NCBI GenBank assembly: GCA_040902895.1
Contig: JBBDWL010000138.1
Location: forward strand, 62,001 to 126,000
Direction of reading: 5' to 3'
From: JALYRV01 sp040902895
GTDB taxonomy: Bacteria; Acidobacteriota; Vicinamibacteria; Vicinamibacterales; SCN-69-37
Length of the DNA: 64,000 nucleotides
Positions 48,505-56,113 of the stretch are shown one piece after another. Within the stretch, counting starts at the first letter, position 1, and every line of letters starts with the position of its first letter. The notes beneath the pieces are model-generated. The model saw only the letters and a program-made list of their open reading frames with translations. It was not told where the DNA came from and ran no database searches. Made by a program: the position numbers and the translations under genes.

Positions 48505-48538
48505 ATCACCAAATCACGAGATCACCAGATCACCAAAT
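48504..48538. repeat. Repeat family B, half copy
   Basis: Tandem AGATCACCAAATCAC units, the right arm of the element at 8762. It starts at the stop codon of the tRNA-binding-domain gene and ends 2 bases before the tatD ATG, so the intergenic space is wholly repeat. Confidence 0.78.
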
Positions 48539-48540
48539 CC

Positions 48541-49329
48541 ATGGTCGATTCCCATTGCCATCTGGCCGGCACTGAGTTCGCCGGCGATCTCGCCGACGTT
48601 GTCGCGCGTGCGAAGGCGGCCGGCGTCGAGCGCGCGGTCGTCATCCTGTCGGCGACCGACGATGAGGAGATGGCACGGGGAGCGGGCGTGCAGGCGGCGT
48701 GGCCCGACGTGCGGTTCGCGTGCGGCGTGCATCCACACGAAGCGGGGAAGTTCGCCGCCGCGCCTGAATCGGCGGCCGAGCGGCTGCAGTCGCTGGTTGC
48801 CGGCCGCCGGGACATCCGAATGGTCGGCGAAATCGGCCTCGACTATCACTATGACTTCGCGCCCCGCGACGTGCAGCAGCGCGTGTTCCGCGCGCAGGTG
48901 GCCGCCGCCCGTGCGCTCGGCATGCCGATCGTCATTCACACCCGTGAGGCGTGGGCCGACACCATCGCCATTGTTCGCGATGAGCGCGCCCGGGAAACGG
49001 GCGGCATCTTTCACTGTTTTACGGGAACCGCAGACGAGGCGCGCGAGGCGCTGGATGCCGGCTTTTGTCTGTCATTTTCGGGCATCCTGACCTTTCCGCG
49101 CGCCGAGGCGATTCGCGAGGCGGCCCGCCTCACGCCTCCTGACCGCTTTCTCACCGAAACCGACGCGCCGTTTCTGGCCCCGGTGCCGTATCGGGGCAAG
49201 CGGAACGAGCCGGCATTCGTCGCGGAGGTCACGCGCAGGCTGGCCGAGACGCGCGGCGAATCGGTCGAGGCCACGGCCGGCCGCGCCGCCGCCACGCTCG
49301 ACGGCCTGCTGGCGCGTCGCGTAAACTGA
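48541..49329 (+). CDS. tatD: TatD-family metal-dependent hydrolase (DNase)
   Basis: 262 residues. Metal ligands are VDSHCHL at the start (His-x-His), GEIGLDYHYD (Glu), VIHTREAW (His), FHCFTG (His) and LTETDAPFL (Asp), all in the usual order. The family has 3'-5' exonuclease activity. The ATG at 48541 is right behind repeat B and has no recognisable ribosome-binding site. The polyprenyl synthase gene follows after 6 bases. Confidence 0.93.
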   Translation: MVDSHCHLAGTEFAGDLADVVARAKAAGVERAVVILSATDDEEMARGAGVQAAWPDVRFACGVHPHEAGKFAAAPESAAERLQSLVAGRRDIRMVGEIGLDYHYDFAPRDVQQRVFRAQVAAARALGMPIVIHTREAWADTIAIVRDERARETGGIFHCFTGTADEAREALDAGFCLSFSGILTFPRAEAIREAARLTPPDRFLTETDAPFLAPVPYRGKRNEPAFVAEVTRRLAETRGESVEATAGRAAATLDGLLARRVN

Positions 49330-49335
49330 GGCAGA

Positions 49336-50331
49336 GTGCAGCCATCCTCGTCGTTCGCGGATCTCACGCAGATTTTCGAGCCGGTACGCGCCGATCTCGA
49401 GAAAGTGGAAAAGGAATTCGCGCGCCACGTCGAGTCGCGCGTGGCCCTGATTCCCGAGATGGGCCGCTACATCCAGACGTCGGGCGGCAAGCGCGTGCGC
49501 CCGGCCCTGCTGCTCATGGCCGCCCGGCTGGCCGGCTACAAGGGCGACGGCGCGGTGCTGTACGCCTCGGTCGTGGAGTTCATCCACACGGCCACGCTCG
49601 TGCACGACGACATCATCGACGAGGCCGACACGCGGCGCGGCCGCCTCTCGGTGCACTCGCGCTGGGGCAACGACATCACCGTGCTGCTGGGCGACTATCT
49701 CTATATCAAGTCAATGGCGCTGGCGCTGACCCAGGACTCGCTCGACATCATCCGGCTGCTCTGCGACGTCACGCTGAAGATGATCGAGGGTGAGATCTAT
49801 CAGCTCACCAAACAGGGCGACGTCGACATCACGGAAGACGAGCACTACGAGATCATCCGGCGCAAGACCGCGTTTCTGTTCTCGGGCTGCGCCGAGATCG
49901 GCGGCCTGCTGGGCACGTGCACCGGCGAGCAGCGCGCGGCGCTGCGCGAGTATGGTCTCGAGCTCGGGATGGCGTTTCAGATCGTGGACGACCTCCTGGA
50001 CTACACCGCGGACGAGGTCGCGCTGGGCAAGCCGATCGGCGGCGACCTGCGCGAAGGCAAGGTCACGCTGCCGATCATCTTCCTGCTGGGCAGCGGCAGC
50101 CTCGAGGCGGACGAGATCGTGCGCTCGACCGTGCGCGATCGCGCGATCGAGCCGACAGACTGGCACCGCCTGCGGCATCTCTTACAGGAGACACGCGCGG
50201 CGGATCTTGCGTTCGCGCGCGCGCAGGAGCACGTCGCAAGAGCCAAAGCGCAGCTCCAGGTGTTTCCGCCCTCGCTCGAACGCGAGGCCCTCCTGGCGCT
50301 GCCGGACTACGTCCTCGCGCGCGATCGGTAA
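49336..50331 (+). CDS. Polyprenyl diphosphate synthase (trans-isoprenyl)
   Basis: 331 residues. The first aspartate-rich motif is LVHDDIIDEADTRRG (about 91-105), the second is FQIVDDLLDYTAD (about 214-226), and GGKRVRPALLLMAA marks the substrate loop. Medium-chain trans-enzymes of this type make octaprenyl or solanesyl diphosphate for quinones; no cis-type motif is seen. GTG start at 49336. Followed by a palindromic GC stretch (50334-50381). Confidence 0.93.
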   Translation: MQPSSSFADLTQIFEPVRADLEKVEKEFARHVESRVALIPEMGRYIQTSGGKRVRPALLLMAARLAGYKGDGAVLYASVVEFIHTATLVHDDIIDEADTRRGRLSVHSRWGNDITVLLGDYLYIKSMALALTQDSLDIIRLLCDVTLKMIEGEIYQLTKQGDVDITEDEHYEIIRRKTAFLFSGCAEIGGLLGTCTGEQRAALREYGLELGMAFQIVDDLLDYTADEVALGKPIGGDLREGKVTLPIIFLLGSGSLEADEIVRSTVRDRAIEPTDWHRLRHLLQETRAADLAFARAQEHVARAKAQLQVFPPSLEREALLALPDYVLARDR

Positions 50332-50333
50332 GC

Positions 50334-50381
50334 TCGCGGGCGAGCTCTGAGCGCTCGCTCGGACGCTCGCTCGGAGCGCTC
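50334..50381. terminator. GC-rich palindromic stretch after the polyprenyl synthase gene
   Basis: Two short self-complementary parts: GCTCGCGGGCGAGC at 50334-50347 and GAGCGCTC at 50349-50356 and again at 50374-50381, around CGGACGCTCGCTCG. Located between the gene end and repeat A. It may fold at the 3' end of the transcript; no T tract. Confidence 0.45.
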
Positions 50382-50382
50382 G

Positions 50383-50492
50383 AAATGTAAATCGTAAACT
50401 GTAAATAGCATGGTCTATCGAGCCATTGCCTCGCACTGAAGCGGCAGCAATAGCCCAATAGACAATGCTATTTACACTTTACAATTTACATT
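50383..50492. repeat. Repeat family A, full copy
   Basis: Left arm AAATGTAAATCGTAAACTGT to AAATAGCATGGTCTA. Right arm TAGACAATGCTATTTACAC to TTTACATT, ending 2 bases before the ATG of ligA. The centre carries CACTGAAGCGGCAGCAATAG, in the reverse orientation to the centre of the copy at 46164. Confidence 0.92.
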
Positions 50493-50494
50493 GC

Positions 50495-52573
50495 ATGGAC
50501 CCCGCCTCAGAGATCGCATCGCTGCGCGAGCGCATCCGGCATCACGAGCACTGTTATTACGTTCTTGATTCTCCCGAAATCACCGACGCGGAATACGATC
50601 GGCTGCTGACAGCGCTCGAGGCGCTCGAGGCGGCGCATCCGGATCTGATCACGCCGGAATCGCCGACGCAGCGGGTGGGTGGGACGCCGGCGGCGGGCTT
50701 CGAGACGATCGCGCATCTCGCGCCGATGCTCAGCCTCGAGAACGCGTATTCCGGCGATGAGTTGCGCGAGTTCGACGGGCGCGTGCGGCGCGGGCTCGAA
50801 CTGGCGGCGGATGCGCCGGCGCTCGCGTACGTCGCGGAGCTGAAAATCGACGGACTGAGCCTGGCGCTGACCTACGACAACGGACGGCTCGTGCGCGGCG
50901 TCACGCGCGGCGACGGCATACGCGGCGAGGACGTGACGTCGAACGTCCGGGTGATCAAGGCCATTCCGCTTATGCTGATCGAGCCTCTTGCCTCTGCTCG
51001 TGCACGGCCGGCAGGGCCGATCGAGATCCGCGGAGAGGCGTTCCTGTCTCGTCAGGCGTTCGACCGTGTCAATCGCGAGCGCGAAGACGCCGGTGAGCCG
51101 TTGTTCGCGAATCCGCGCAATGCCGCGGCCGGCACGATGCGCACGCTCGACCCGAAGGCGGTGAGCCGCCGCGGCCTGAGCGCCTTCTTCTATCAGATGG
51201 TTGTCTCACCCGGCGTTGCGGCGCTCGACCCGTCGCACGCCGGCGCGCTCGAGCGCATCGCATCATGGGGCCTCCCGGTCGAGCCTCACTGGGAGCGCTG
51301 TGACGGTGTCGACGCATTGCTCGCCTTCTGCGCACGGTGGGCCACCGCCCGCGCCGCGCTGCCCTTCGACACCGACGGCATCGTCATCAAGCTCGACGAT
51401 CTGGCGCTCCGCGAGCGCCTGGGTGCCACGGCGAAGTTTCCGCGATGGGCCATCGCCTACAAATTTCCCGCCGAGCGCGCCACCACCCGCCTGAAGAGCA
51501 TCGAGGTCAATGTCGGCCGCACTGGCGCCGTGACGCCGTACGCCGTACTCGAGCCCGTCCTCGTGAGCGGCTCGACGATTCAGATGGCCACGCTGCACAA
51601 CGAGCAGGAGATCGCACGCCGCGACATCAGACCGGGCGACCTGGTCGAGATCGAAAAGGGCGGCGACGTGATCCCGAAAGTCATCGGTCCTGTGCTCGAT
51701 CAGCGCCCGAAGAATCTGCGGCGGTGGATCATGCCCGGGGAGTGCCCGTCGTGCGGCAGCGCGCTCACGAAGCCGCAGGAGGAAGTCGTGTGGCGCTGTG
51801 AGAACGCGTCGTGTCCGGCGCGGCTGCGGCGCAGCCTCGAGCACTTCGCATCGCGGCGCGCGATGAACATCGAGGGCCTGGGCGAGTCGCTGACCGATCA
51901 GCTCATTTCATCCGGACTGGTCAACGACTTCTCCGATCTCTATCGCCTGACGGTGGATCAGATCGCCGCGTTGAGTACCACGTCAGAGAAAGATGGCAAG
52001 TCCATCACGCGCCGCGTCGGTGAAAAGGTGGCGGCCAAACGGGTGGCCGAGATCGAGCGCAGCAAGACCAACGAGATCTGGCGGCTGCTGCATGCGCTCG
52101 GCATCCGGCACATCGGCGAAGGCAGCGCCCAGGCGCTCGCGCGCCACTTTGCTTCGATCCCGCGACTGCGCGAGGCCTCGGCCGCCGAGCTCGAGCAGGT
52201 GCGCGACGTCGGTCCCGTTGTCGCCCGCGCCGTGCGCGCGTTTCTCGACGAGCCGCGCAACCAGGCCCTGATCGATCGCCTTGTGGCGGTCGGCGTGCGC
52301 ATGGTGGACGCCACGAGCAGCCAGGGCCCGCCCGGTCCCCAGCCCTTTGCCGGCATGACATTCGTGATCACGGGCACGCTGCCATCGCTGTCGCGGGAGG
52401 CTGCGACGGCGCTCATCACGAGGCTCGGGGGCAAAGTGTCGGGGTCGGTCAGCCGAAAGACCTCTTATCTCGTCGCCGGCGACGAGGCGGGCTCGAAGCT
52501 GCAGAAGGCACAGGAGCTCGGCATCGAAATCATCGACGAGCAGGCCCTTCGGGCGCTTGCCGGCGACTTATAA
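50495..52573 (+). CDS. ligA: NAD-dependent DNA ligase
   Basis: 692 residues. The N-terminal Ia domain has YYVLDSPEITDAEYD. The adenylation lysine motif is ELKIDGLSL (about 115-123), nucleotide-binding motif IIIa is EIRGEAF, and the zinc finger has CPSCGSALTK with CENASCPARLRR (about 415-441). HhH repeats then lead to the C-terminal BRCT domain (FAGMTFVITGTLP to the end). It seals nicks in replication and repair using NAD+. Start ATG 50495; longer readings merely translate repeat A. Confidence 0.97.
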   Translation: MDPASEIASLRERIRHHEHCYYVLDSPEITDAEYDRLLTALEALEAAHPDLITPESPTQRVGGTPAAGFETIAHLAPMLSLENAYSGDELREFDGRVRRGLELAADAPALAYVAELKIDGLSLALTYDNGRLVRGVTRGDGIRGEDVTSNVRVIKAIPLMLIEPLASARARPAGPIEIRGEAFLSRQAFDRVNREREDAGEPLFANPRNAAAGTMRTLDPKAVSRRGLSAFFYQMVVSPGVAALDPSHAGALERIASWGLPVEPHWERCDGVDALLAFCARWATARAALPFDTDGIVIKLDDLALRERLGATAKFPRWAIAYKFPAERATTRLKSIEVNVGRTGAVTPYAVLEPVLVSGSTIQMATLHNEQEIARRDIRPGDLVEIEKGGDVIPKVIGPVLDQRPKNLRRWIMPGECPSCGSALTKPQEEVVWRCENASCPARLRRSLEHFASRRAMNIEGLGESLTDQLISSGLVNDFSDLYRLTVDQIAALSTTSEKDGKSITRRVGEKVAAKRVAEIERSKTNEIWRLLHALGIRHIGEGSAQALARHFASIPRLREASAAELEQVRDVGPVVARAVRAFLDEPRNQALIDRLVAVGVRMVDATSSQGPPGPQPFAGMTFVITGTLPSLSREAATALITRLGGKVSGSVSRKTSYLVAGDEAGSKLQKAQELGIEIIDEQALRALAGDL

Positions 52574-52574
52574 T
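52569..52574 (+). promoter_or_regulatory. -10 consensus upstream of the HtrA-like gene
   Basis: TATAAT, a perfect match, overlapping the ligA stop codon and 16 bases before the GTG at 52591. No clear -35 (TTGACA) is visible 17 bases further upstream. Confidence 0.5.
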
Positions 52575-52590
52575 CAGAGGCGGCTGGCTT

Positions 52591-54078
52591 GTGATACGAC
52601 GTTTTGTTGCGGTGATGCTCGTGCTCGTGGCGGTGGTGGCCTTCATGGTCGGGCTGGTCGTGGCCGGCTCCGGCATCCGGATGCCCAGCGGTCCGCTGAC
52701 CGTGCTGTCAAAAGGACCCGTGCCTGGCGCGGCCGCCCCGACGCAGGCCGTCGCCTCACTGCTCTCGCCGGCGTCGCTTGGCACCGGCATCGACTTCGCC
52801 GAAGTCGCGTCGCGCATGAATGCAGCGGTCGTCAACGTCGACGCCAGCTCGCGCGGCGGACGCAGCCGCCGCAACGATCTCGAGGAGCCGCAGCGCGACG
52901 TACCGCGCCAGGGCGCGGGCAGCGGCTTCATCATCGACGCCGATGGTCACATTCTGACGAACTTCCATGTCATCGACGGCGCCGACCGCATCACGATTAC
53001 GCTGTCGGACGGCCGCGCGCTGCGCGCGCGCGTTGTCGGCACCGATCCGGCGATCGACGTGGCGCTCCTGGCAATCGATGCCGGCGCCGCGGCGCGTCTT
53101 CCCGTGGCCAGGCTCGGCGATTCGAATCAGCTGCGCGTCGGCGAATGGGTGTGCGCCATCGGCAATCCGCTGGGGTACGTGCATTCGGTCACGGTCGGCG
53201 TCGTGTCGTTCATGGGCCGCAAGCTGTTCGACAACAGCCTTGACGACTACATCCAGACCGACGCCGCCATCAATTTCGGCAACAGCGGCGGACCGCTGAT
53301 CAACGCGCGCGGCGACGTGATCGGCATCAACACGGCCATCAGTTCGCAGGCGAACAATATCGGTTTCGCCATTCCGATCAATCAGGTGCGGGCCGTATTG
53401 CCGCAGCTCAAGAGCCGCGGGCGCGTGGCGCGCGGATTCATCGGCGTGACGCTCGAAACGGTCACGCCGGCGCTGCAGCGCGCGCTCGAGCTGTCGACTG
53501 CCACGGGCGCCATCGTGCAGGAAGTGACGCCGGCCACGCCGGGCGAGCGCGCGGGTCTTCGCACCTACGACGTCATCCGGTCGGTCGATGGACGCGACGT
53601 CACGTCGAGCGACGAGCTGATTCGCGACGTCTCGGGCCGCGCGCCCGGCAGCGTCGCGCGGCTGCAGGTCATGCGCGACGGGCGCGAGCTCGACGTGCTC
53701 GTCAAACTGGCGGAGCGCCCGCGTGTCGATAATGCCAGCGACGACCGCCGTCCGGTCGCCCCTGCCGACACCACGCAGCCGCCGCTTGGCCTTGTGGTGC
53801 GCAACATCGAGCCGGCGACCGTCCAGCGCTACGGGCTGCCGTCGAGCCTGACGGGCGTGCTGGTCACGCGCATCGAGCCGGCCAGCGTCGCACACGTCGC
53901 GCGCGTGCGGCGCGGCATGGTCATTCTCGAGATCAACCGCCGGCGCGTCAGCTCCGTCGAGGACTATGAGCGCGTCATCGCGCGTGCGCGGCCCGGCGAC
54001 GTGCTTGCGCTCTATGTCTACGATCCGCTTGCCGAGCAGCGCTCCATCCTCACCGTCACTATCGAGGGAAGTGAGTGA
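52591..54078 (+). CDS. HtrA/DegP-like serine protease with PDZ domains
   Basis: 495 residues. An N-terminal membrane anchor (FVAVMLVLVAVVAFMVGLVVAG) is followed by a trypsin-like domain with catalytic His in TNFHVIDGA (about 126), Asp in DPAIDVALLAID (about 156) and Ser in INFGNSGGPLI (about 231). Two PDZ-like domains follow (about 285-375 and 400-490, GFIGVTLETV and GVLVTRIEPAS). It acts in the periplasm on misfolded envelope proteins. It runs on towards the NtrC-type regulator after repeat G. Confidence 0.93.
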   Translation: MIRRFVAVMLVLVAVVAFMVGLVVAGSGIRMPSGPLTVLSKGPVPGAAAPTQAVASLLSPASLGTGIDFAEVASRMNAAVVNVDASSRGGRSRRNDLEEPQRDVPRQGAGSGFIIDADGHILTNFHVIDGADRITITLSDGRALRARVVGTDPAIDVALLAIDAGAAARLPVARLGDSNQLRVGEWVCAIGNPLGYVHSVTVGVVSFMGRKLFDNSLDDYIQTDAAINFGNSGGPLINARGDVIGINTAISSQANNIGFAIPINQVRAVLPQLKSRGRVARGFIGVTLETVTPALQRALELSTATGAIVQEVTPATPGERAGLRTYDVIRSVDGRDVTSSDELIRDVSGRAPGSVARLQVMRDGRELDVLVKLAERPRVDNASDDRRPVAPADTTQPPLGLVVRNIEPATVQRYGLPSSLTGVLVTRIEPASVAHVARVRRGMVILEINRRRVSSVEDYERVIARARPGDVLALYVYDPLAEQRSILTVTIEGSE

Positions 54079-54124
54079 TGCGCAGGGAGCGGAGCGGGGC
54101 CTCGGGGTCCCCGCGAGCGACCGA

Positions 54125-54152
54125 GCCAGGCGGGGTGCAGGGGTCCCCGCCG
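54125..54152. repeat. Repeat family G, copy 2
   Basis: Palindrome GGCGGGGTGCAGGGGTCCCCGCC, differing from the copy at 29174 by one base. It lies in the 85-base gap between the protease gene and the GTG of the regulator; a second GC hairpin (GGGCCTCGGGGTCCCC) lies at about 54098. Confidence 0.7.
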
Positions 54153-54163
54153 GAGAGCTCAGG

Positions 54164-55540
54164 GTGAAACCGCGGATCCTGGTTATTGACGATGAGCAGG
54201 CGATCCGCGAATCGATGCGGATGATCCTCGAGTACGAGGGCTACGAATGTCTGCAGTCCGGATCGGCGCAGGAAGGCATGACCCTGATCTCGCGCGAGCA
54301 TCCTGATCTGGTCTTTCTCGACATCAAGATGCCCGGCATGGACGGCCTCGAGGCGCTCGGGCGCATCAAGGCCGGGCACGACGCGCTGCCGGTGGTGATC
54401 GTCTCGGGGCACGGCACGGTCAGCACGGCGGTCGAGGCGACGCGCAAGGGGGCGTTCGATTTCATCGAGAAGCCGCTCGAGCGCGAGCGCGTGCTGCTGA
54501 CGATTCGCAACGCGCTCGATCAGAGCCGCCTGCGCGACGAGAACAAGACCCTCAAGCGCGCCGTAGAAGTGCGCCACCAGATGGTGGGCGAGAGCGCCGG
54601 CATGCAGGCGGTGATGGCGCAGGTCGGCCGCGCGGCGCCGAGCAATGCCACGGTGCTGATTCTGGGCGAGAGCGGCGTGGGCAAAGAGCTCGTGGCGCGC
54701 GCGATCCACCGCAACTCGAACCGCGCGCGCGAGCGGTTCGTGCAGGTCAACTGCGCCGCGATTCCCGAGGAGCTGATCGAGTCGGAGCTGTTCGGCCACG
54801 AGAAGGGTTCGTTCACCGGCGCCACCGAGAAGCAGATCGGCAAGTTCGAGCAGGCCGACAAAGGCACGATCTTTTTAGACGAGGTCGCCGACATGAGCGC
54901 CAAGACGCAGGCCAAAGTGCTGCGCGTGCTCCAGGAAGGGGAAGTCGAGCGCCTGGGCTCCGCGCGCACGATCAAGGTTGACGTGCGCGTGATTGCTGCG
55001 ACGAACAAAGATCTCGAGGAAGAGATCGCGCAGAACCGCTTCCGCGAGGACTTGTACTATCGCCTCAAGGTCATTCCGATCTCGGTGCCGCCGCTGCGCG
55101 AGCGTCCCGAAGACATTTCGCTGCTCGTGCGGCACTTCTCGGATCTGTTCAGCCGCGACAACAACCGCAAGCCCGCGAAGTTCACGCCCGCCGCGATGGA
55201 CATGCTGCAGAACCACCGCTGGAAGGGCAACGTCCGCGAGCTGCGGAACACGGTCGAGCGGCTGATCATCATGTCGCCTGGCGACAGCGTGGACGTGCCC
55301 GACGTGCGGGCCGTGCTTCGAGTCGAGCCCGGCAGGACGGGACAGGGCGAACAGGCGCAGGGCGAGACACCTGGTACCTTGCGCGGCTTCAAGGAGAACG
55401 CCGAGCGCGCGTTCCTGGTCGACAAGCTTCGCGAGCACAACTGGAACATCTCGAAGACCGCCGAGGTCATCGATACACCCCGCAGTAACCTCTACAAGAA
55501 GCTCGAGCAGTACGGGATCAAACAGGAAGCCGACGGCTGA
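54164..55540 (+). CDS. NtrC-family sigma-54-dependent response regulator
   Basis: 458 residues from the GTG at 54164 (VKPRILVIDDEQAI). The receiver domain (1-118) has the phospho-acceptor Asp in VFLDIKMPGMDG (about 52). The AAA+ domain (about 140-380) has Walker A GESGVGKE, GSFTGA (normally GAFTGA, the sigma-54 contact loop), Walker B IFLDEVADM and the arginine fingers region RFREDLYYRL. The C-terminal Fis-type HTH is NWNISKTAEVIDTPRSNLYKKLEQYG. No histidine kinase is next to it, so the signal is unknown. Confidence 0.93.
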   Translation: MKPRILVIDDEQAIRESMRMILEYEGYECLQSGSAQEGMTLISREHPDLVFLDIKMPGMDGLEALGRIKAGHDALPVVIVSGHGTVSTAVEATRKGAFDFIEKPLERERVLLTIRNALDQSRLRDENKTLKRAVEVRHQMVGESAGMQAVMAQVGRAAPSNATVLILGESGVGKELVARAIHRNSNRARERFVQVNCAAIPEELIESELFGHEKGSFTGATEKQIGKFEQADKGTIFLDEVADMSAKTQAKVLRVLQEGEVERLGSARTIKVDVRVIAATNKDLEEEIAQNRFREDLYYRLKVIPISVPPLRERPEDISLLVRHFSDLFSRDNNRKPAKFTPAAMDMLQNHRWKGNVRELRNTVERLIIMSPGDSVDVPDVRAVLRVEPGRTGQGEQAQGETPGTLRGFKENAERAFLVDKLREHNWNISKTAEVIDTPRSNLYKKLEQYGIKQEADG

Positions 55541-55545
55541 GCCTG

Positions 55546-55551
55546 TATAAT
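55546..55551 (+). promoter_or_regulatory. -10 box of rnpB
   Basis: TATAAT, about 9 bases before the predicted RNase P RNA 5' end near 55561, a normal spacing. It lies in the short gap after the regulator stop codon. Confidence 0.65.
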
Positions 55552-55580
55552 TGAGGTTCTGCAGTGATCCAGACAACCGT

Positions 55581-55613
55581 CCGCCGTAGCTCGCGCAAGC
55601 GAGCGAAGGTGGG
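55581..55613 (+). repeat. Family F hairpin in RNase P RNA (P3 region)
   Basis: CCGCCGTAGC..GCGAAGGTGGG around the GCTCGCGCAAGCGAGC stem-loop, located where E. coli RNase P RNA has P3. Two sister hairpins lie at 55833 and 55946. Confidence 0.65.
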
Positions 55614-55699
55614 AGGAAAGTCCGAACTCCGCAGGGCAGTGCGCCGGGTAACGCCCGGTCAGGGTGACCTGAAGGACTAGTGGCACAGAAAATATACCG

Positions 55700-55734
55700 C
55701 CCTGAGCGCGCCTCGTAAGAGGCGAGTCGAAGGG
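55700..55734 (+). repeat. Family E hairpin in RNase P RNA (P12 region)
   Basis: CCCTGAGCGCGCCTC-GTAA-GAGGCGAGTCGAAGGG, in the place of the P12 stem. Its outer arms are the reverse complement of the palindrome at 30898. Confidence 0.65.
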
Positions 55735-55832
55735 TAAGGGTGAAAAGGTGCGGTAAGAGCGCACCGCGCCGGCCGTAAGGTCGGTGGCAGGCAAAACCCC
55801 GCACGGAGCAAGGCCAAATAGGGAAGTGCAAC

Positions 55833-55865
55833 CCGCCGGAGCCCGCGCAAGCGAGTGAAGGTGGG
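55833..55865 (+). repeat. Family F hairpin in RNase P RNA (P16-P17 region)
   Basis: CCGCCGGAGC followed by CCGCGCAAGCGAGTGAAGG and TGGGG. It lies after the conserved CAAATAGGG and before GACGGCCCGTCC. Confidence 0.6.
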
Positions 55866-55945
55866 GGTAAGGACGGCCCGTCCAAGACTTCCGGGTAGGC
55901 TGCTTGAGCCTGGCAGTAATGCCAGGCCTAGAGGAATGGTTGTCA

Positions 55946-55976
55946 CGCCGGAGCTCGCGCAAGCGAGCGAGGGTGG
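55946..55976 (+). repeat. Family F hairpin in RNase P RNA (P19 region)
   Basis: CGCCGGAGCTCGCGCAAGCG then AGCGAGGGTGG. It is located in the P19 position near the 3' end and is nearly the same as the hairpin at 55581. Confidence 0.6.
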
Positions 55977-56016
55977 AACAGAATTCGGCTTACGAATCAC
56001 TGTGGTGTTTATCAGG

Positions 56017-56080
56017 AAAAAGGGGACGGGTCTCATTTTTCGCGCGCGTTCAGGCGAAAAATGAGACCCGTCCCCTTTTT
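56017..56080. repeat. Repeat family D, copy 2 (likely terminator of rnpB)
   Basis: Perfect 24-bp stem: AAAAAGGGGACGGGTCTC then ATTTTT against AAAAATGAGACCCGTCCCC then TTTTT, around CGCGCGCGTTCAGGCG. With its T tract it can end transcription of rnpB. It shares the GGGACGGGTCTCA core with the element at 37477. Confidence 0.88.
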
Positions 56081-56101
56081 CCTGCACTCCTTTTGTACGG
56101 G

Positions 56102-56107
56102 TACAAT
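56102..56107 (+). promoter_or_regulatory. -10-like hexamer of the amidohydrolase gene
   Basis: TACAAT ending 6 bases before the ATG at 56114, consistent with a leaderless mRNA. It follows the rnpB terminator hairpin. Confidence 0.45.
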
Positions 56108-56113
56108 CCTCTG

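Larger units (their letters stand above)
55561..56003 (+). ncRNA. rnpB: RNase P RNA (class A) with repeat-like hairpins in peripheral stems
   Basis: About 443 bases. P1 pairs GCAGTGAT (55561) with ATCACTG (55996). Catalytic-core motifs match bacterial type A: GAGGAAAGTCC, GGTAACGCCC, AAGGGTGAAAAGGTGCGGTA, GCAAGGCCAAATAGGG, GGGTAGGCTGCTTGAGCC and CGGCTTA. It removes the 5' leader of tRNA precursors. Peripheral stems have GC hairpins like repeat F (55581, 55833, 55946) and repeat E (55700). Open reading frames in this interval are accidental. The palindrome at 56017 is likely its terminator. Confidence 0.95.

Noticed and set aside
50465..50494. Extended N-terminus for ligA (MLFTLYNLHC)
   Set aside because: The same peptide type (MLFTIY..LH) appears at every family A right arm (39820, 46192), so it is just a translation of the repeat.
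55561..56003. Protein-coding frames on both strands through the rnpB interval
   Set aside because: The interval matches RNase P RNA motif by motif. Long frames arise from GC bias and the translated hairpins (for example PPSLACAS-type repeats).
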